Shown here: one piece after another, positions 10,001-17,654 of the stretch
How the letters are laid out: the number at the start of each line of letters is the position of its first letter
Position numbering within the stretch: the first letter of the stretch is position 1
NCBI GenBank assembly: GCA_964586145.1
Contig: CAZPHH010000008.1
Location: 1 to 64,000, forward strand
DNA from: JAFGJQ01 sp964586145
Lineage (GTDB): Bacteria; Planctomycetota; Phycisphaerae; UBA1845
DNA length: 64,000 nt
Direction of reading: 5' to 3'
Position numbers and translations under genes: made by a program
The notes under the pieces: model-generated
Told to the model about the DNA's origin: nothing
Database searches by the model: none
What the model saw: only the letters and a program-made list of their open reading frames with translations

Positions 10001-12158
10001 TCTCGCACTCAACCGGCTCGGGGATTCGGATGTCCCCGAAGAAGTTGTAGTGGTCGATTCCTTCCACGATGCCCCAGGCATAGTGCCCTCCCGCAAAGTA
10101 AATGCGCGGCTCGCCGCGCAGGGGGTCCAGCTCCTCGTCGTGATTGCCCACCACCACGGCCAGCGCGTTTCCGGTCAGCATCTCCTCGTCATTCCCGGAG
10201 TCGCCCGCCACCAGGCAGTGCTCCAGCGGAAAGCCCCATTTGTAGGCGAAGTACCGCAGGGCCATGCCCTTGGACGCCCGGATGGGAAGCAGATCCAGGT
10301 AGGCCCCGTGGGAATAGATCACGCGGGCGTGCAGGTTGGATCGACGGAGTTTTCGCACGATGTCGCGCACCTTCGGCGGGTTGTTCCGACTCGTGAAGTA
10401 GCTGATCTTGTACGGCCCCTGCCCTTCCGGCGGCTGGAGCCTCAGCCCGGCCATCCCCTTCATCGCCTTCCGAAGCCCGTCCGGGTTCCAGCGATAGCTG
10501 AGGTGCTCCGTCCAGCCCGTGTCCTCCACCAGGCGCGATCCGTAGTGAATGGCGCTGCCGACGCCGGTGATCAGCAGTTGCGGCGTCGGAATCTTCCATT
10601 CCTTCAGCACGTCCTGCGTCAGTTCGAGGCTGCGGCCGGTGGCAATCCCGAACGCCACGCGGTCGCCCGCTTCCCGCACCCGTTGCAGCAGCGCCTGCAA
10701 TCCTCTGCGGTCGCCGATCAGCGTGTTGTCGATGTCGGACACCACGATGCGGTCGGCGGTGATCAGCCGGCTTTTCTTGCTGTAGAAGGCCCGCCGTCGC
10801 TCGACCTGCGCCACGGTGGGCCGGGCCGCTTTCATGTACCGATTCACGTGCGCCGACCACGAAAACGTGTTGTGGGCGCCCTTGATCCCCGCCCGGGACC
10901 ACCGCTTCCATTGGTCCGGGTCCGTAACGGCCTTCAACAGCGCCTCGCCCATGGCGGAGGCGTCCAGCGGGTCAATCAACACGCCGTTCTGGCACGCCTG
11001 CAGGATGTCCCGCGGGCCGCCGTCCTCCGTCGCCACAATCGGCAGTCCGCTGGCGGCGGCCTCGATCAATGTCAGCCCGAACGGTTCCGTCAAGGCCGGA
11101 TTGATGAAGACGCCGCGCGTGCTCGCGGCCAGCCGGTACAGGTCGGGTACGTCGTCCGCCTGGTGGTACTTCGGATACGCGATCCGGCCATAGAGGTTGT
11201 GGAGATCGACGAGGTAGAGGATTTCCTGCAGCACCTCGCGCGTGCCCTTGTCCATCTCCCGCAGGTCGTCTCGAGTGCCGGCCACCACCACCAGGTTGGC
11301 CGCTTCCTGCAGGCGCGGGTTCTCCCCATACGCCCGGACCAGTGTCGGAATGTTCTTGCGCGGATCGGGACGGGACAGGGCCAGAATCATCGGCTTGTCC
11401 GGATTCATCAGGAACGGCACGATTTGTTTGAGTATCGGCACCTCCCGAGCGTCACGCCGGGAAGGCGGACGAAACCGGCTCAGATCCACGCCCGGTGGAA
11501 TGACCACCATCCGGTTCGGCTGGTAGTTGTCGTACAGGGCGTACTGATCATCCACCTCCTGCCGGGTGCTGGCCACGACGAACCCCGCGTGATCCAGGGC
11601 GGTCTCTTCCGCCTCGATGCGCCGTGCGATCCTGTAGCGTTTTTCAATCGTCTCGGCCTTCATGCCTCCGTCGAGAAGACGTTGCCGTTTGACCCGGCCC
11701 AGCGAGTGGCCCGTAAACGCCATCGGCAGGTGCAGCAGCGCCCCCAGCCGCGAGCAGACGAATCCGGCATCCGCGTAGTGCGCGTGCAGCAGGTCCGGAA
11801 CACGATCCTGCGATCGGAAGTACTGGACGATGTTGTCCACGAAGCCGTCCAGGTGGGGCCAGAGGGACTCCTTCGGTATGTAGTGAGCCGGCCCGCACTC
11901 GATCCGGACGATCTGGGCGCCGGAGGCCAGGTCCTCGAAGGGCTCCGCATACCCGGCGTCCACCCGTGGGTCTTCGATCAGCCGGGTAATCAGGTCCACC
12001 TGGGCCACGTCCGGATGCTCAACCAGGGCCTGGGCGAGTTCCACCACGTACTTCGTCTGGCCCCCGGTGTCGGCATCCCGACCCAGTTCCAGATTGGTCC
12101 CGCGAATCAGCCCGTGCGGGCTGATCAGCACGATGTATCGCCCTTCGTCGCTGGGCAT
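9993..12158 (-). CDS. spsA: sucrose-phosphate synthase fused to sucrose-phosphatase
   Basis: Bidomain enzyme for both steps of sucrose synthesis. Residues 1-455 are a GT4 sucrose-phosphate synthase: DTGGQTKYVVELAQAL, HAHYADAGF, SRPDPRKNIPTLVRAYG and EPFGLTLIEAAASGLP. From about 465 a HAD-type phosphatase follows with the nucleophile motif DIDNTLIG (near 474) and GDSGNDEEML (near 651). Both retain the acidic residues, so the phosphatase looks active, unlike the degenerate domain of some cyanobacterial enzymes. 721 residues. GGGAGG 6-7 nt before the ATG sets the start. It lies between fructokinase (246 bp upstream) and sucrose synthase (overlap). Confidence 0.93.
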   Translation of the reverse strand: MPSDEGRYIVLISPHGLIRGTNLELGRDADTGGQTKYVVELAQALVEHPDVAQVDLITRLIEDPRVDAGYAEPFEDLASGAQIVRIECGPAHYIPKESLWPHLDGFVDNIVQYFRSQDRVPDLLHAHYADAGFVCSRLGALLHLPMAFTGHSLGRVKRQRLLDGGMKAETIEKRYRIARRIEAEETALDHAGFVVASTRQEVDDQYALYDNYQPNRMVVIPPGVDLSRFRPPSRRDAREVPILKQIVPFLMNPDKPMILALSRPDPRKNIPTLVRAYGENPRLQEAANLVVVAGTRDDLREMDKGTREVLQEILYLVDLHNLYGRIAYPKYHQADDVPDLYRLAASTRGVFINPALTEPFGLTLIEAAASGLPIVATEDGGPRDILQACQNGVLIDPLDASAMGEALLKAVTDPDQWKRWSRAGIKGAHNTFSWSAHVNRYMKAARPTVAQVERRRAFYSKKSRLITADRIVVSDIDNTLIGDRRGLQALLQRVREAGDRVAFGIATGRSLELTQDVLKEWKIPTPQLLITGVGSAIHYGSRLVEDTGWTEHLSYRWNPDGLRKAMKGMAGLRLQPPEGQGPYKISYFTSRNNPPKVRDIVRKLRRSNLHARVIYSHGAYLDLLPIRASKGMALRYFAYKWGFPLEHCLVAGDSGNDEEMLTGNALAVVVGNHDEELDPLRGEPRIYFAGGHYAWGIVEGIDHYNFFGDIRIPEPVECENE

Positions 12159-12404
12159 GTCGGTCCTCCCGGCGTCCAGCTTGCCTGTGTGAACATCCAC
12201 CAGATACGAAACCGCGCGAGACCGGCCCCCGCTTGCCAGGCGAAGCCGCTGCCGCGCTTAACGTTCCGCCAGTACTCACCTTAACCGAGATGCCGATCAC
12301 CCGCAAGAAACGAGAGAAGGCGGCCGAGACGACCAGAATTCACATGCTTGAATGGGAGGGGCGAAGTGATCCTGCCCCAGGTGGCACCGGACGATGGCAA
12401 GCGG

Positions 12405-13322
12405 TCACTCCGCTGATCCTGGCTTGAACCGGGCGACCAGTTCCGCCAGCTCGTCCGCGATGGCCGGCATCGCACCCGGACGGGTGACCATCAACGTCCC
12501 GACCTCGTTGGCAAACACGGTCGCCGCGCTCAGCGGCCACTGGCGGAGGATGCCGGAGATGAATGCCGCCGTGAACGCGTCGCCGGCCCCCACGGCGTCC
12601 ACCACCTCGACATCCCGGCCCGGCGTGTCCACCACCTCGTCCGGCCCGACCACCAGGCATCCGTGTTCGGACCGCGTGATGCAGACGATCTGGACCCCGA
12701 AACCCCGCTGAAGGGCCGCCGCGAATCCGTGCGGCTCTGACGTGCCGATCTGAAGCAGACTGGCCAGAACGCCGACCTCATCGCAGTTGAGCTTGACCAC
12801 CGCTGCGGCATGAAGCGACTGCTCGATCCACTCGCGCCGATACCAGAGCTGGCGCAGGTTCACATCGTACACGACCAGAGCGGTGCGAGCCGCCGCCAGG
12901 CAACGGTGGATGGTCTGGCGGCTGATCTCGCTGCGCTGGGCCAGGGTCCCGAAACAGACCGCCGAGGCCCCGGCAAAAACCTGCTCCAACTCCTCGTCAA
13001 ATGCGATGGAATCCCAGGCCACGTCCTCGTGGATCACGAACGTGGGTCGGTCCGGATTGGCGGTGTTGACGGTGACTCTGCCGGTCGGCCGATCGGGGTC
13101 CGTCTGGATGTGCTGCGTATCGAGACCTCGTTCATCCAGGTATTTACGGAGTTCCCGCCCCAACACGTCGTCCCCCACCCGCGACACCACGATGCCGTGA
13201 TGGCCGAGTTGAGCGGCCTGATAGGCCACGTTGGCCGGTGCCCCGCCCGGACGCCGGGAATCCGGGAAGCAATCCCACAGGACCTCCCCCAGCCCGATCA
13301 CCACCTGCGCCGCAGTATCCAT
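12405..13322 (-). CDS. PfkB-family fructokinase
   Basis: 305-residue ribokinase-fold sugar kinase. The N-terminal PfkB signature region is PGGAPANVAYQAAQLG (about residues 25-40). The C-terminal signature is DAVGAGDAFTAAF, with the catalytic Asp in GAGD. GEVLWDCFPD at the N-terminus is typical of bacterial fructokinases. Phosphorylating fructose released by sucrose synthase fits the neighbours SPS/SPP and sucrose synthase, and fructokinase is a standard member of bacterial sucrose clusters. GGAGG 8 nt upstream marks the start. Sugar specificity is inferred from context. Confidence 0.88.
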   Translation of the reverse strand: MDTAAQVVIGLGEVLWDCFPDSRRPGGAPANVAYQAAQLGHHGIVVSRVGDDVLGRELRKYLDERGLDTQHIQTDPDRPTGRVTVNTANPDRPTFVIHEDVAWDSIAFDEELEQVFAGASAVCFGTLAQRSEISRQTIHRCLAAARTALVVYDVNLRQLWYRREWIEQSLHAAAVVKLNCDEVGVLASLLQIGTSEPHGFAAALQRGFGVQIVCITRSEHGCLVVGPDEVVDTPGRDVEVVDAVGAGDAFTAAFISGILRQWPLSAATVFANEVGTLMVTRPGAMPAIADELAELVARFKPGSAE

Positions 13323-13346
13323 TCTCGCAACCTCCAAACAGACCTC

Positions 13347-13374
13347 AGGATACGGATCGGATCGGACCACGCAA
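13347..13374 (-). promoter_or_regulatory. possible promoter for fructokinase
   Basis: Reading on the minus strand: TTGCGT, a 16-nt spacer, then TATCCT (4 of 6), giving a short 5' leader ending in GGAGG. The -35 is weak, so confidence is low. Confidence 0.3.
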
Positions 13375-13506
13375 GGAAGGCTGAGCCTCGGCGGGCGTGG
13401 CAGTACTGAAAACAGGCCCGAGGTCGCTGGAATGGCCGAGTTCGCTTTTCGGGGCAACGGGGCTGCAGGGTTCGCCCGGCGCAGCGTCAAACGCTCCAAA
13501 AACGGA

Positions 13507-13547
13507 GAAGCCCACCGGCCGGCGCTGTACGCCACCCGGTGGGCTTC
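13507..13547 (-). terminator. strong rho-independent terminator after the tiny ORF
   Basis: A perfect 12-bp stem, GAAGCCCACCGG (13507-13518) against CCGGTGGGCTTC (13536-13547), with a 17-nt loop. On the minus strand it is followed by TCCGTTTTT. It lies 25 bp beyond the stop of the 21-residue ORF and ahead of the fructokinase leader, so it isolates that ORF as its own transcript. Confidence 0.75.
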
Positions 13548-13571
13548 GCCTTTCCTACGGCAGGCCGCTCG

Positions 13572-13637
13572 CTAGAGCTGCGTGCCGCCGATGCCAAAGA
13601 TCGCAAGAATGGCAGCCAGGAAGGTGAAGATACACAT
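13572..13637 (-). CDS. tiny hydrophobic protein, 21 aa
   Basis: Twenty-two codons starting at an ATG with TAGGAGAG 7 nt upstream. The peptide starts MCIFTFLAAILAIFGIGG and ends TQL. It is almost wholly hydrophobic, long enough for one short membrane span, with a GIGG turn. A strong terminator lies 25 bp downstream. Good ribosome site, compact ORF and dedicated terminator together argue for a real gene, but no homologue is known to me. It could instead be a leader peptide; however, the terminator then separates it from fructokinase. Confidence 0.5.
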   Translation of the reverse strand: MCIFTFLAAILAIFGIGGTQL

Positions 13638-14257
13638 CGGATTACTCTCCTACCACGAAGCTATGCGCGAACCCGATACGCCGCACATGCGGACGACCGG
13701 CCACGACTATGTCGCCTTCGCGCTGATACACAGAATCATCGGCCCGAACACCCGGCGGGTTGCCCTACACAGTACGCTGTACCCGCCAGCGCGACACCTG
13801 CACGCCGGTGCCGCCGTCTCCTGCCGCAAGGCACAATCGCCTGCTTCCGCGGAACGGATGGGGCTGGGGTCCCCACCGCAGGAGAACGCGGTGTTCTACA
13901 GGATATCGTCCAACTGGCCAAGGACGCTTTAGCATGCTCGCGCTGGGTAGGCAACGACCGCACCCTCACTGACGCAAAATGGAGTCAATGCCAGGAGGTC
14001 GGCGTCTTGTCGCACAATCGCTACACGGCCACGGAGGTGTGGAGGCTTTATCCGGACGATTCCGCGTTTTTTTCGCGTTGGGTGACGAACGGGGAGACTG
14101 TATCTGCCCACCCGGGTCCGCGGACACGTTTGGGAATGGGCGCGGCCCACGCCGCACGCACACAGCCGGCTCAGCAGGCGGATCGAACCGCGGTTGGCGC
14201 CGCCCCGGGCGCAGTGCTCTCATGCGTCGTTCGCGGGAGAGCCCCTCTTGTTCGTCT
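13638..14257. other. gene-free interval
   Basis: About 620 bp between the tiny ORF and the pseudopilin gene. Open frames here lack ribosome sites, recognisable motifs and natural composition. An inverted repeat AGAGCCCCT/AGGGGCTCT (14238-14268) overlaps the pseudopilin stop and could end that transcript, but no T-tract follows. Otherwise I see nothing I can support. Confidence 0.5.
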
Positions 14258-14950
14258 TCAGGGGCTCTGATGCACCAGGCCGTTGCGGGCCCGGAAGTGT
14301 GCAATCAGCCCGTCGTCCAGGCTGCGGGTCATCCAGTACGACCGCGGCAGCGGAAACCGACTCTCGTCCACCACGTCCGAGGCCACCTGACGCGGGAACT
14401 TCACCGCCAGCGGCCTGGGCCCCACGCTCCAGACGGCATAGGTCACCGGGCTGGCCGGCTCGTCCGCGAAGTTGTGGTAGAACCGTCCGGCCTCGTCGGC
14501 GCACACAGGAAAATCGTCCGGCACCCAGACTTTCGAGCGCGGCTTCCAGGGCTGGTCGGGCCGGTCGAAGAGCGTGCCGTTCTGGTAGATCGCCCCCGGC
14601 GCGACGTATCGATACGTCCGCCGCGAGTCGAAGCGGTCGCGCAGGTCCGCCTGCGGAATGGCGCTGGCGCCCGGAGGCAGAAACCGCTCTGTCGCCAGCT
14701 CGATCGGCAACTGGTAGTTCACGTCCGTGCCGCAAGCCACGCGCGTGGGCGGCACGCGATCCTGCCACGTCAGCGCATACGCATCCAGGGCCAGCGTGAT
14801 CTGCCGCAGGTCCGAATGCACGGCCACCATCCGCGACCGCATGCGCGCCGCCTGCAGTCCCGGCATCAGTATCGCCAGCAACAGCGCGAGGATGCTGGAC
14901 ACCACCAGCAACTCGACCAGCGTGAACGCCTGCCTGGACCGATGCTTCAC
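14258..14950 (-). CDS. type II secretion-like pseudopilin
   Basis: 230 residues with a class III (prepilin) signal: a short basic leader, then FTLVELLVVSSILALLLAIL. The Phe and the Glu at +5 are conserved, so it should be cut by prepilin peptidase and enter a pseudopilus. The globular part (about 30-230) resembles the abundant planctomycete H-X9-DG/DUF1559-like secreted pseudopilins but is short. I chose the GTG start because it overlaps the stop of the dockerin gene upstream (GTGA), which signals translational coupling. Another GTG 36 bp further upstream is possible. Confidence 0.75.
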   Translation of the reverse strand: MKHRSRQAFTLVELLVVSSILALLLAILMPGLQAARMRSRMVAVHSDLRQITLALDAYALTWQDRVPPTRVACGTDVNYQLPIELATERFLPPGASAIPQADLRDRFDSRRTYRYVAPGAIYQNGTLFDRPDQPWKPRSKVWVPDDFPVCADEAGRFYHNFADEPASPVTYAVWSVGPRPLAVKFPRQVASDVVDESRFPLPRSYWMTRSLDDGLIAHFRARNGLVHQSP

Positions 14951-16071
14951 GGGCACGCCACCGGGCTGTCCGGTCCTCCGAGACACGTCAACACTTCCAC
15001 CAGGTCGTCTTCATCCACGTCTCCGTCGAAATCCAGGTCGAAATCGTCACACCAGGCGTCGGCAGGCGGGGCCCCGGCGCCCGCATAGCACGATTGCAGC
15101 CATGCGAGGTCCCGCAAGTCCACGTCCCCGTCCCCGTCGGTGTCACCCGGTTGTATCGGCACGATGAACTCCTGGCCGTTGAACCCCATAACCCAAAGCC
15201 GGTAACCCGCCCGCCAGCCATCCGAACCGTCCGTGTCCTCCTGATCGAAGATGCCCACGATGGAGAACGGCCCGGCCAGTGCCGGATGCGCCACGAAGCC
15301 GCGCGAGCGGCCCAGCAGCACTGGCAGGGTGCGACCCGCACCGTCCGTCAGCGTCAGGGAAGCGCCAGGGCCCCAGCCGGCCGGGTTGACGAAGCTCACG
15401 CCGGAGATCTCGACCAGCGAAGCCTGGTACCGCTCGGCCCCCGTCTGACGAGTCGAATCAAACAGGAACTCATCCGCCGCGTCCTTCACGTCCGAAAGGG
15501 TGATGGCGGTCGGAGCGGGCAGTCCCACGGCGGGTCCCAGCAGAACCGCGTCAAAATCCTGCTCAGGGGCCTTGATGTGCTGCTCGTTGATGTTGGTCTT
15601 GCCGCGGAAGAAGAGACCCGGCGCGCGGGCCCGGACCTCTACGCGGTCGCCGGGTCGCATTCGCCGTCCCGTCGCGTCGTCGATCGTGATCCGGTCCAAC
15701 TCAGCCACCCACTCTGCATCGTTGTAGCTGCCGGCGGGGTGGTTGCCGCTCATCCGGCCAATGTACTGCCCCATCCAGAGCGCCGTGCCGCCGAAGTCGC
15801 CGGTGGCATCGGCCTGGAGAAAGACCTGCCACGTACCACCCATGTAGACGGGGGTGCCGGCCGTCGGGTCGAGCATGTCCTGCGGCCGGTTCAGGAGAAC
15901 GCCCTGCACACGGATGGGGTCGGTCATGGGGAACGTGCCCGTCCCGTTCGCATCCACGGCCTGGAGGTCCGAATGTGGCGTCACCGGAAGAGTCGGCCAG
16001 TCCGGATCCTCTGCAAGTGCTGTATTCACAAGGAGTAACAACACAGGCCCTGCCTGACTCCACCGTCGCAT
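14947..16071 (-). CDS. secreted protein with C-terminal dockerin-like repeats
   Basis: 374 residues. An N-terminal signal peptide (MRRWSQAGPVLLLLVNTALA) leads into a beta-rich body of unknown family, partly OB-fold-like in spacing (VQGVLLNRPQ, GDRVEVRARAPG). Two calcium-loop dockerin-like motifs close the chain: GDTDGDGDVDLRDLAWLQ and DLDFDGDVDEDDLVEVL, ending GGPDSPVACP. Such endings are widespread on exported planctomycete proteins; no cellulosome is implied. AAGGAGG 9 nt upstream marks the start. It is coupled to the pseudopilin gene. A palindrome with a -10 box lies 52 bp upstream. Confidence 0.8.
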   Translation of the reverse strand: MRRWSQAGPVLLLLVNTALAEDPDWPTLPVTPHSDLQAVDANGTGTFPMTDPIRVQGVLLNRPQDMLDPTAGTPVYMGGTWQVFLQADATGDFGGTALWMGQYIGRMSGNHPAGSYNDAEWVAELDRITIDDATGRRMRPGDRVEVRARAPGLFFRGKTNINEQHIKAPEQDFDAVLLGPAVGLPAPTAITLSDVKDAADEFLFDSTRQTGAERYQASLVEISGVSFVNPAGWGPGASLTLTDGAGRTLPVLLGRSRGFVAHPALAGPFSIVGIFDQEDTDGSDGWRAGYRLWVMGFNGQEFIVPIQPGDTDGDGDVDLRDLAWLQSCYAGAGAPPADAWCDDFDLDFDGDVDEDDLVEVLTCLGGPDSPVACP

Positions 16072-16122
16072 TTTCCAAAACCTCCTTTTGGGTTGCCGGG
16101 CGCACGCCCGGAGGGAATCGTC

Positions 16123-16149
16123 GTGTTACGATTTTTTATATCGTAACAC
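16123..16149. promoter_or_regulatory. operator-like perfect palindrome around a -10 box
   Basis: GTGTTACGAT and ATCGTAACAC form perfect 10-bp arms around a 7-nt AT-rich centre. On the minus strand the centre supplies TATAAA, a good -10 element for the dockerin-pseudopilin pair whose ATG lies 52 bp away. The size (27 bp) and symmetry suit a dimeric repressor. The regulator is unknown, and no clear -35 is visible. Confidence 0.55.
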
Positions 16150-16634
16150 TGGCAGGGTATGGGCTGACCCCGCGTCTGTCAAGCGAAATCATGTCGGAAT
16201 GGGGGCGGTAGCGTTGTTCCCAGGCAGCGAGTTCTGCGTGCGTTGGGACGCACGCGTGATGGGTCTTTCACGCGGCGAGGTGGGGGATTTCCAGCGATGC
16301 GTGCGCGGCGCCTGTTTTGTGTCGGGGATTTCAGACCCCTGCCGACGTCACGTGGGTAGGGGTTGCGGTGCTTGCCCGGTTCGCCCGCCGGACGCCCGCC
16401 GACACTGGTCGACGTGGCACGCCGCCGGGCCTTGCGGGAGCCGATCGGCATCGAAGTCGCAGAAGGCGGTCTCCGGGAAGTGGAAGTGTCGCGTTTCCTC
16501 AAGACGCTCCGCGAAGAGGCGCAGATCACGCTTCTGCGCAGTGTGATTCACGCCTGATCCGGCGCCCGGGCGTCGAGGCGACGAACCTCGGCCGGGGCGC
16601 CGCGTCGGGCCTCGGCAAGATTGGGCGGTACGCC
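16150..16634. other. interval with no convincing gene
   Basis: About 485 bp. The only frame with plausible protein-like composition is a TTG-started plus-strand ORF at 16363-16557 (64 codons; VEVSRFLKTLREEAQ, then ITLLRSVIHA). Its AGGGG ribosome site is weak and the start is rare, so I do not call it. A hairpin CGTGCG/CGCACG lies near 16239-16255. GC-rich inverted repeats at about 16560-16615 may end the downstream lipoprotein transcript. Confidence 0.4.
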
Positions 16635-17219
16635 CTACTGTTCGCTGCACGCCTCGTCCGCGAGCGTGGCGGTGCTGCGGGCCAGGGTTTGGGCTGCGTC
16701 CGTCATGTTCTCGTACGACAGAATCTGAGCGAGGTACCCATGCTTGAGGTAGTCCAGCGAGTTCTCGTCCGTGATGACGGGGTCGTCCCCCCGGCATTCG
16801 CGACCGCGATTGCGGTCCGCGGTGATACTGGCAATGAGTGCGTCCAGGGTGGGATCCTCGCCCAGATCATAGGTGCAGATCTCCTCGGAACCATCCTCGA
16901 TGAGCCGGCGAGACGCTGTCACGTATGCCGGGAAACCGGCCGCGTCGCCGGCGTACGAGGCCTTCAATCCGTCGAGGTTCTGCTGGTCGGTGAAGGTGAT
17001 GTCGTCATCACCGACACAGACCAGGGCCGCGTTGTAGGCCGCGGTCAGGGCCGTAATGTCCGCCTCCATCTCCGGATGGCTGCCGTCCAGTTGGTACGCC
17101 GTCAGGTCCGGACGGGTGTTGCCGCCACCCCCGCCGCCACCACCACTGGTCGAATTACAGCCGGAACCCATGACCAGAACGTAAGTCAGGCTCAAACCGC
17201 AAAGCAAACGCGAAAGCAT
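16635..17219 (-). CDS. lipoprotein of unknown function, 194 aa
   Basis: The signal peptide MLSRLLCGLSLTYVLVMG ends in a lipobox (GSGC, Cys 21). A Ser/Gly linker with eight consecutive Gly follows, then a mostly helical acidic domain containing four Cys (LVCVG, EICTY, RECRG, DEACSEQ) that could form two disulfides. The start is fixed by AAGGAG 7-8 nt upstream. The interrupted tandem-repeat tract lies directly upstream, so its promoter may sit in the gap. I recognise no family; it looks like a surface lipoprotein. Confidence 0.7.
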   Translation of the reverse strand: MLSRLLCGLSLTYVLVMGSGCNSTSGGGGGGGGNTRPDLTAYQLDGSHPEMEADITALTAAYNAALVCVGDDDITFTDQQNLDGLKASYAGDAAGFPAYVTASRRLIEDGSEEICTYDLGEDPTLDALIASITADRNRGRECRGDDPVITDENSLDYLKHGYLAQILSYENMTDAAQTLARSTATLADEACSEQ

Positions 17220-17274
17220 GCACAATCTCCTTTGAACAGTCTCCTCAGGGAAACCGAGCGGGCGCGCGGCCGCT

Positions 17275-17562
17275 GACCGGCTGGAAAGCCGGTCCCACAA
17301 CAAGGGCCGGTCCCACAGTAATCGCCGGTCCCACCGCAGAGACCGGCTGGAAAGCCGGTCCCACNNNNNNNNNNNNNNNNNNNNNNNNNNNNNNNNNNNN
17401 NNNNNNNNNNNNNNNNNNNNNNNNNNNNNNNNNNNNNNNNNNNNNNNNNNNNNNNNNNNNNNNNGCCGGTCCCACCGCAGAGACCGGCTGGAAAGCCGGT
17501 CCCACAGTAGTGACCGATCCCACAGTAGTGACCGGTCCCGCAGCAATGGCCGGTCCCGCAGG
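17275..17562. repeat. 18-bp tandem repeat interrupted by assembly gap
   Basis: Units of the form CCGGTCCCACAGTAGTGA repeat with period 18. A longer variant, GACCGGCTGGAAAGCC followed by GGTCCCAC, occurs at 17275 and 17341 and again right of the gap. The apparent protein reading (six-residue repeats) is an artefact of the period. A related stretch occurs near 34682, so the element is dispersed. The tract lies between metH and a lipoprotein gene. Confidence 0.8.
17365..17464. other. scaffold gap, 100 N
   Basis: Exactly 100 undetermined bases, the conventional placeholder, flanked on both sides by the same 18-bp repeat. True repeat length is therefore unknown. Confidence 0.99.
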
Positions 17563-17654
17563 ATCGCATTCTACGCGGCCGGCAAGTGGCGGGAAACCGT
17601 CGCGACAGAAAAAGACGCGGCCGCTGCGTCGCCGGGTGCTGTGCCGGCTCCGGG

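Noticed and set aside
16363..16557. 64-codon plus-strand ORF with TTG start
   Set aside because: Composition is protein-like, but the start and ribosome site are weak and there is no homology I recognise; described within the interval entry only.
17275..17562. CRISPR-like array
   Set aside because: The period is only 18 bp, there are no unique spacers of constant length, and no cas genes are nearby; it is a simple tandem repeat.
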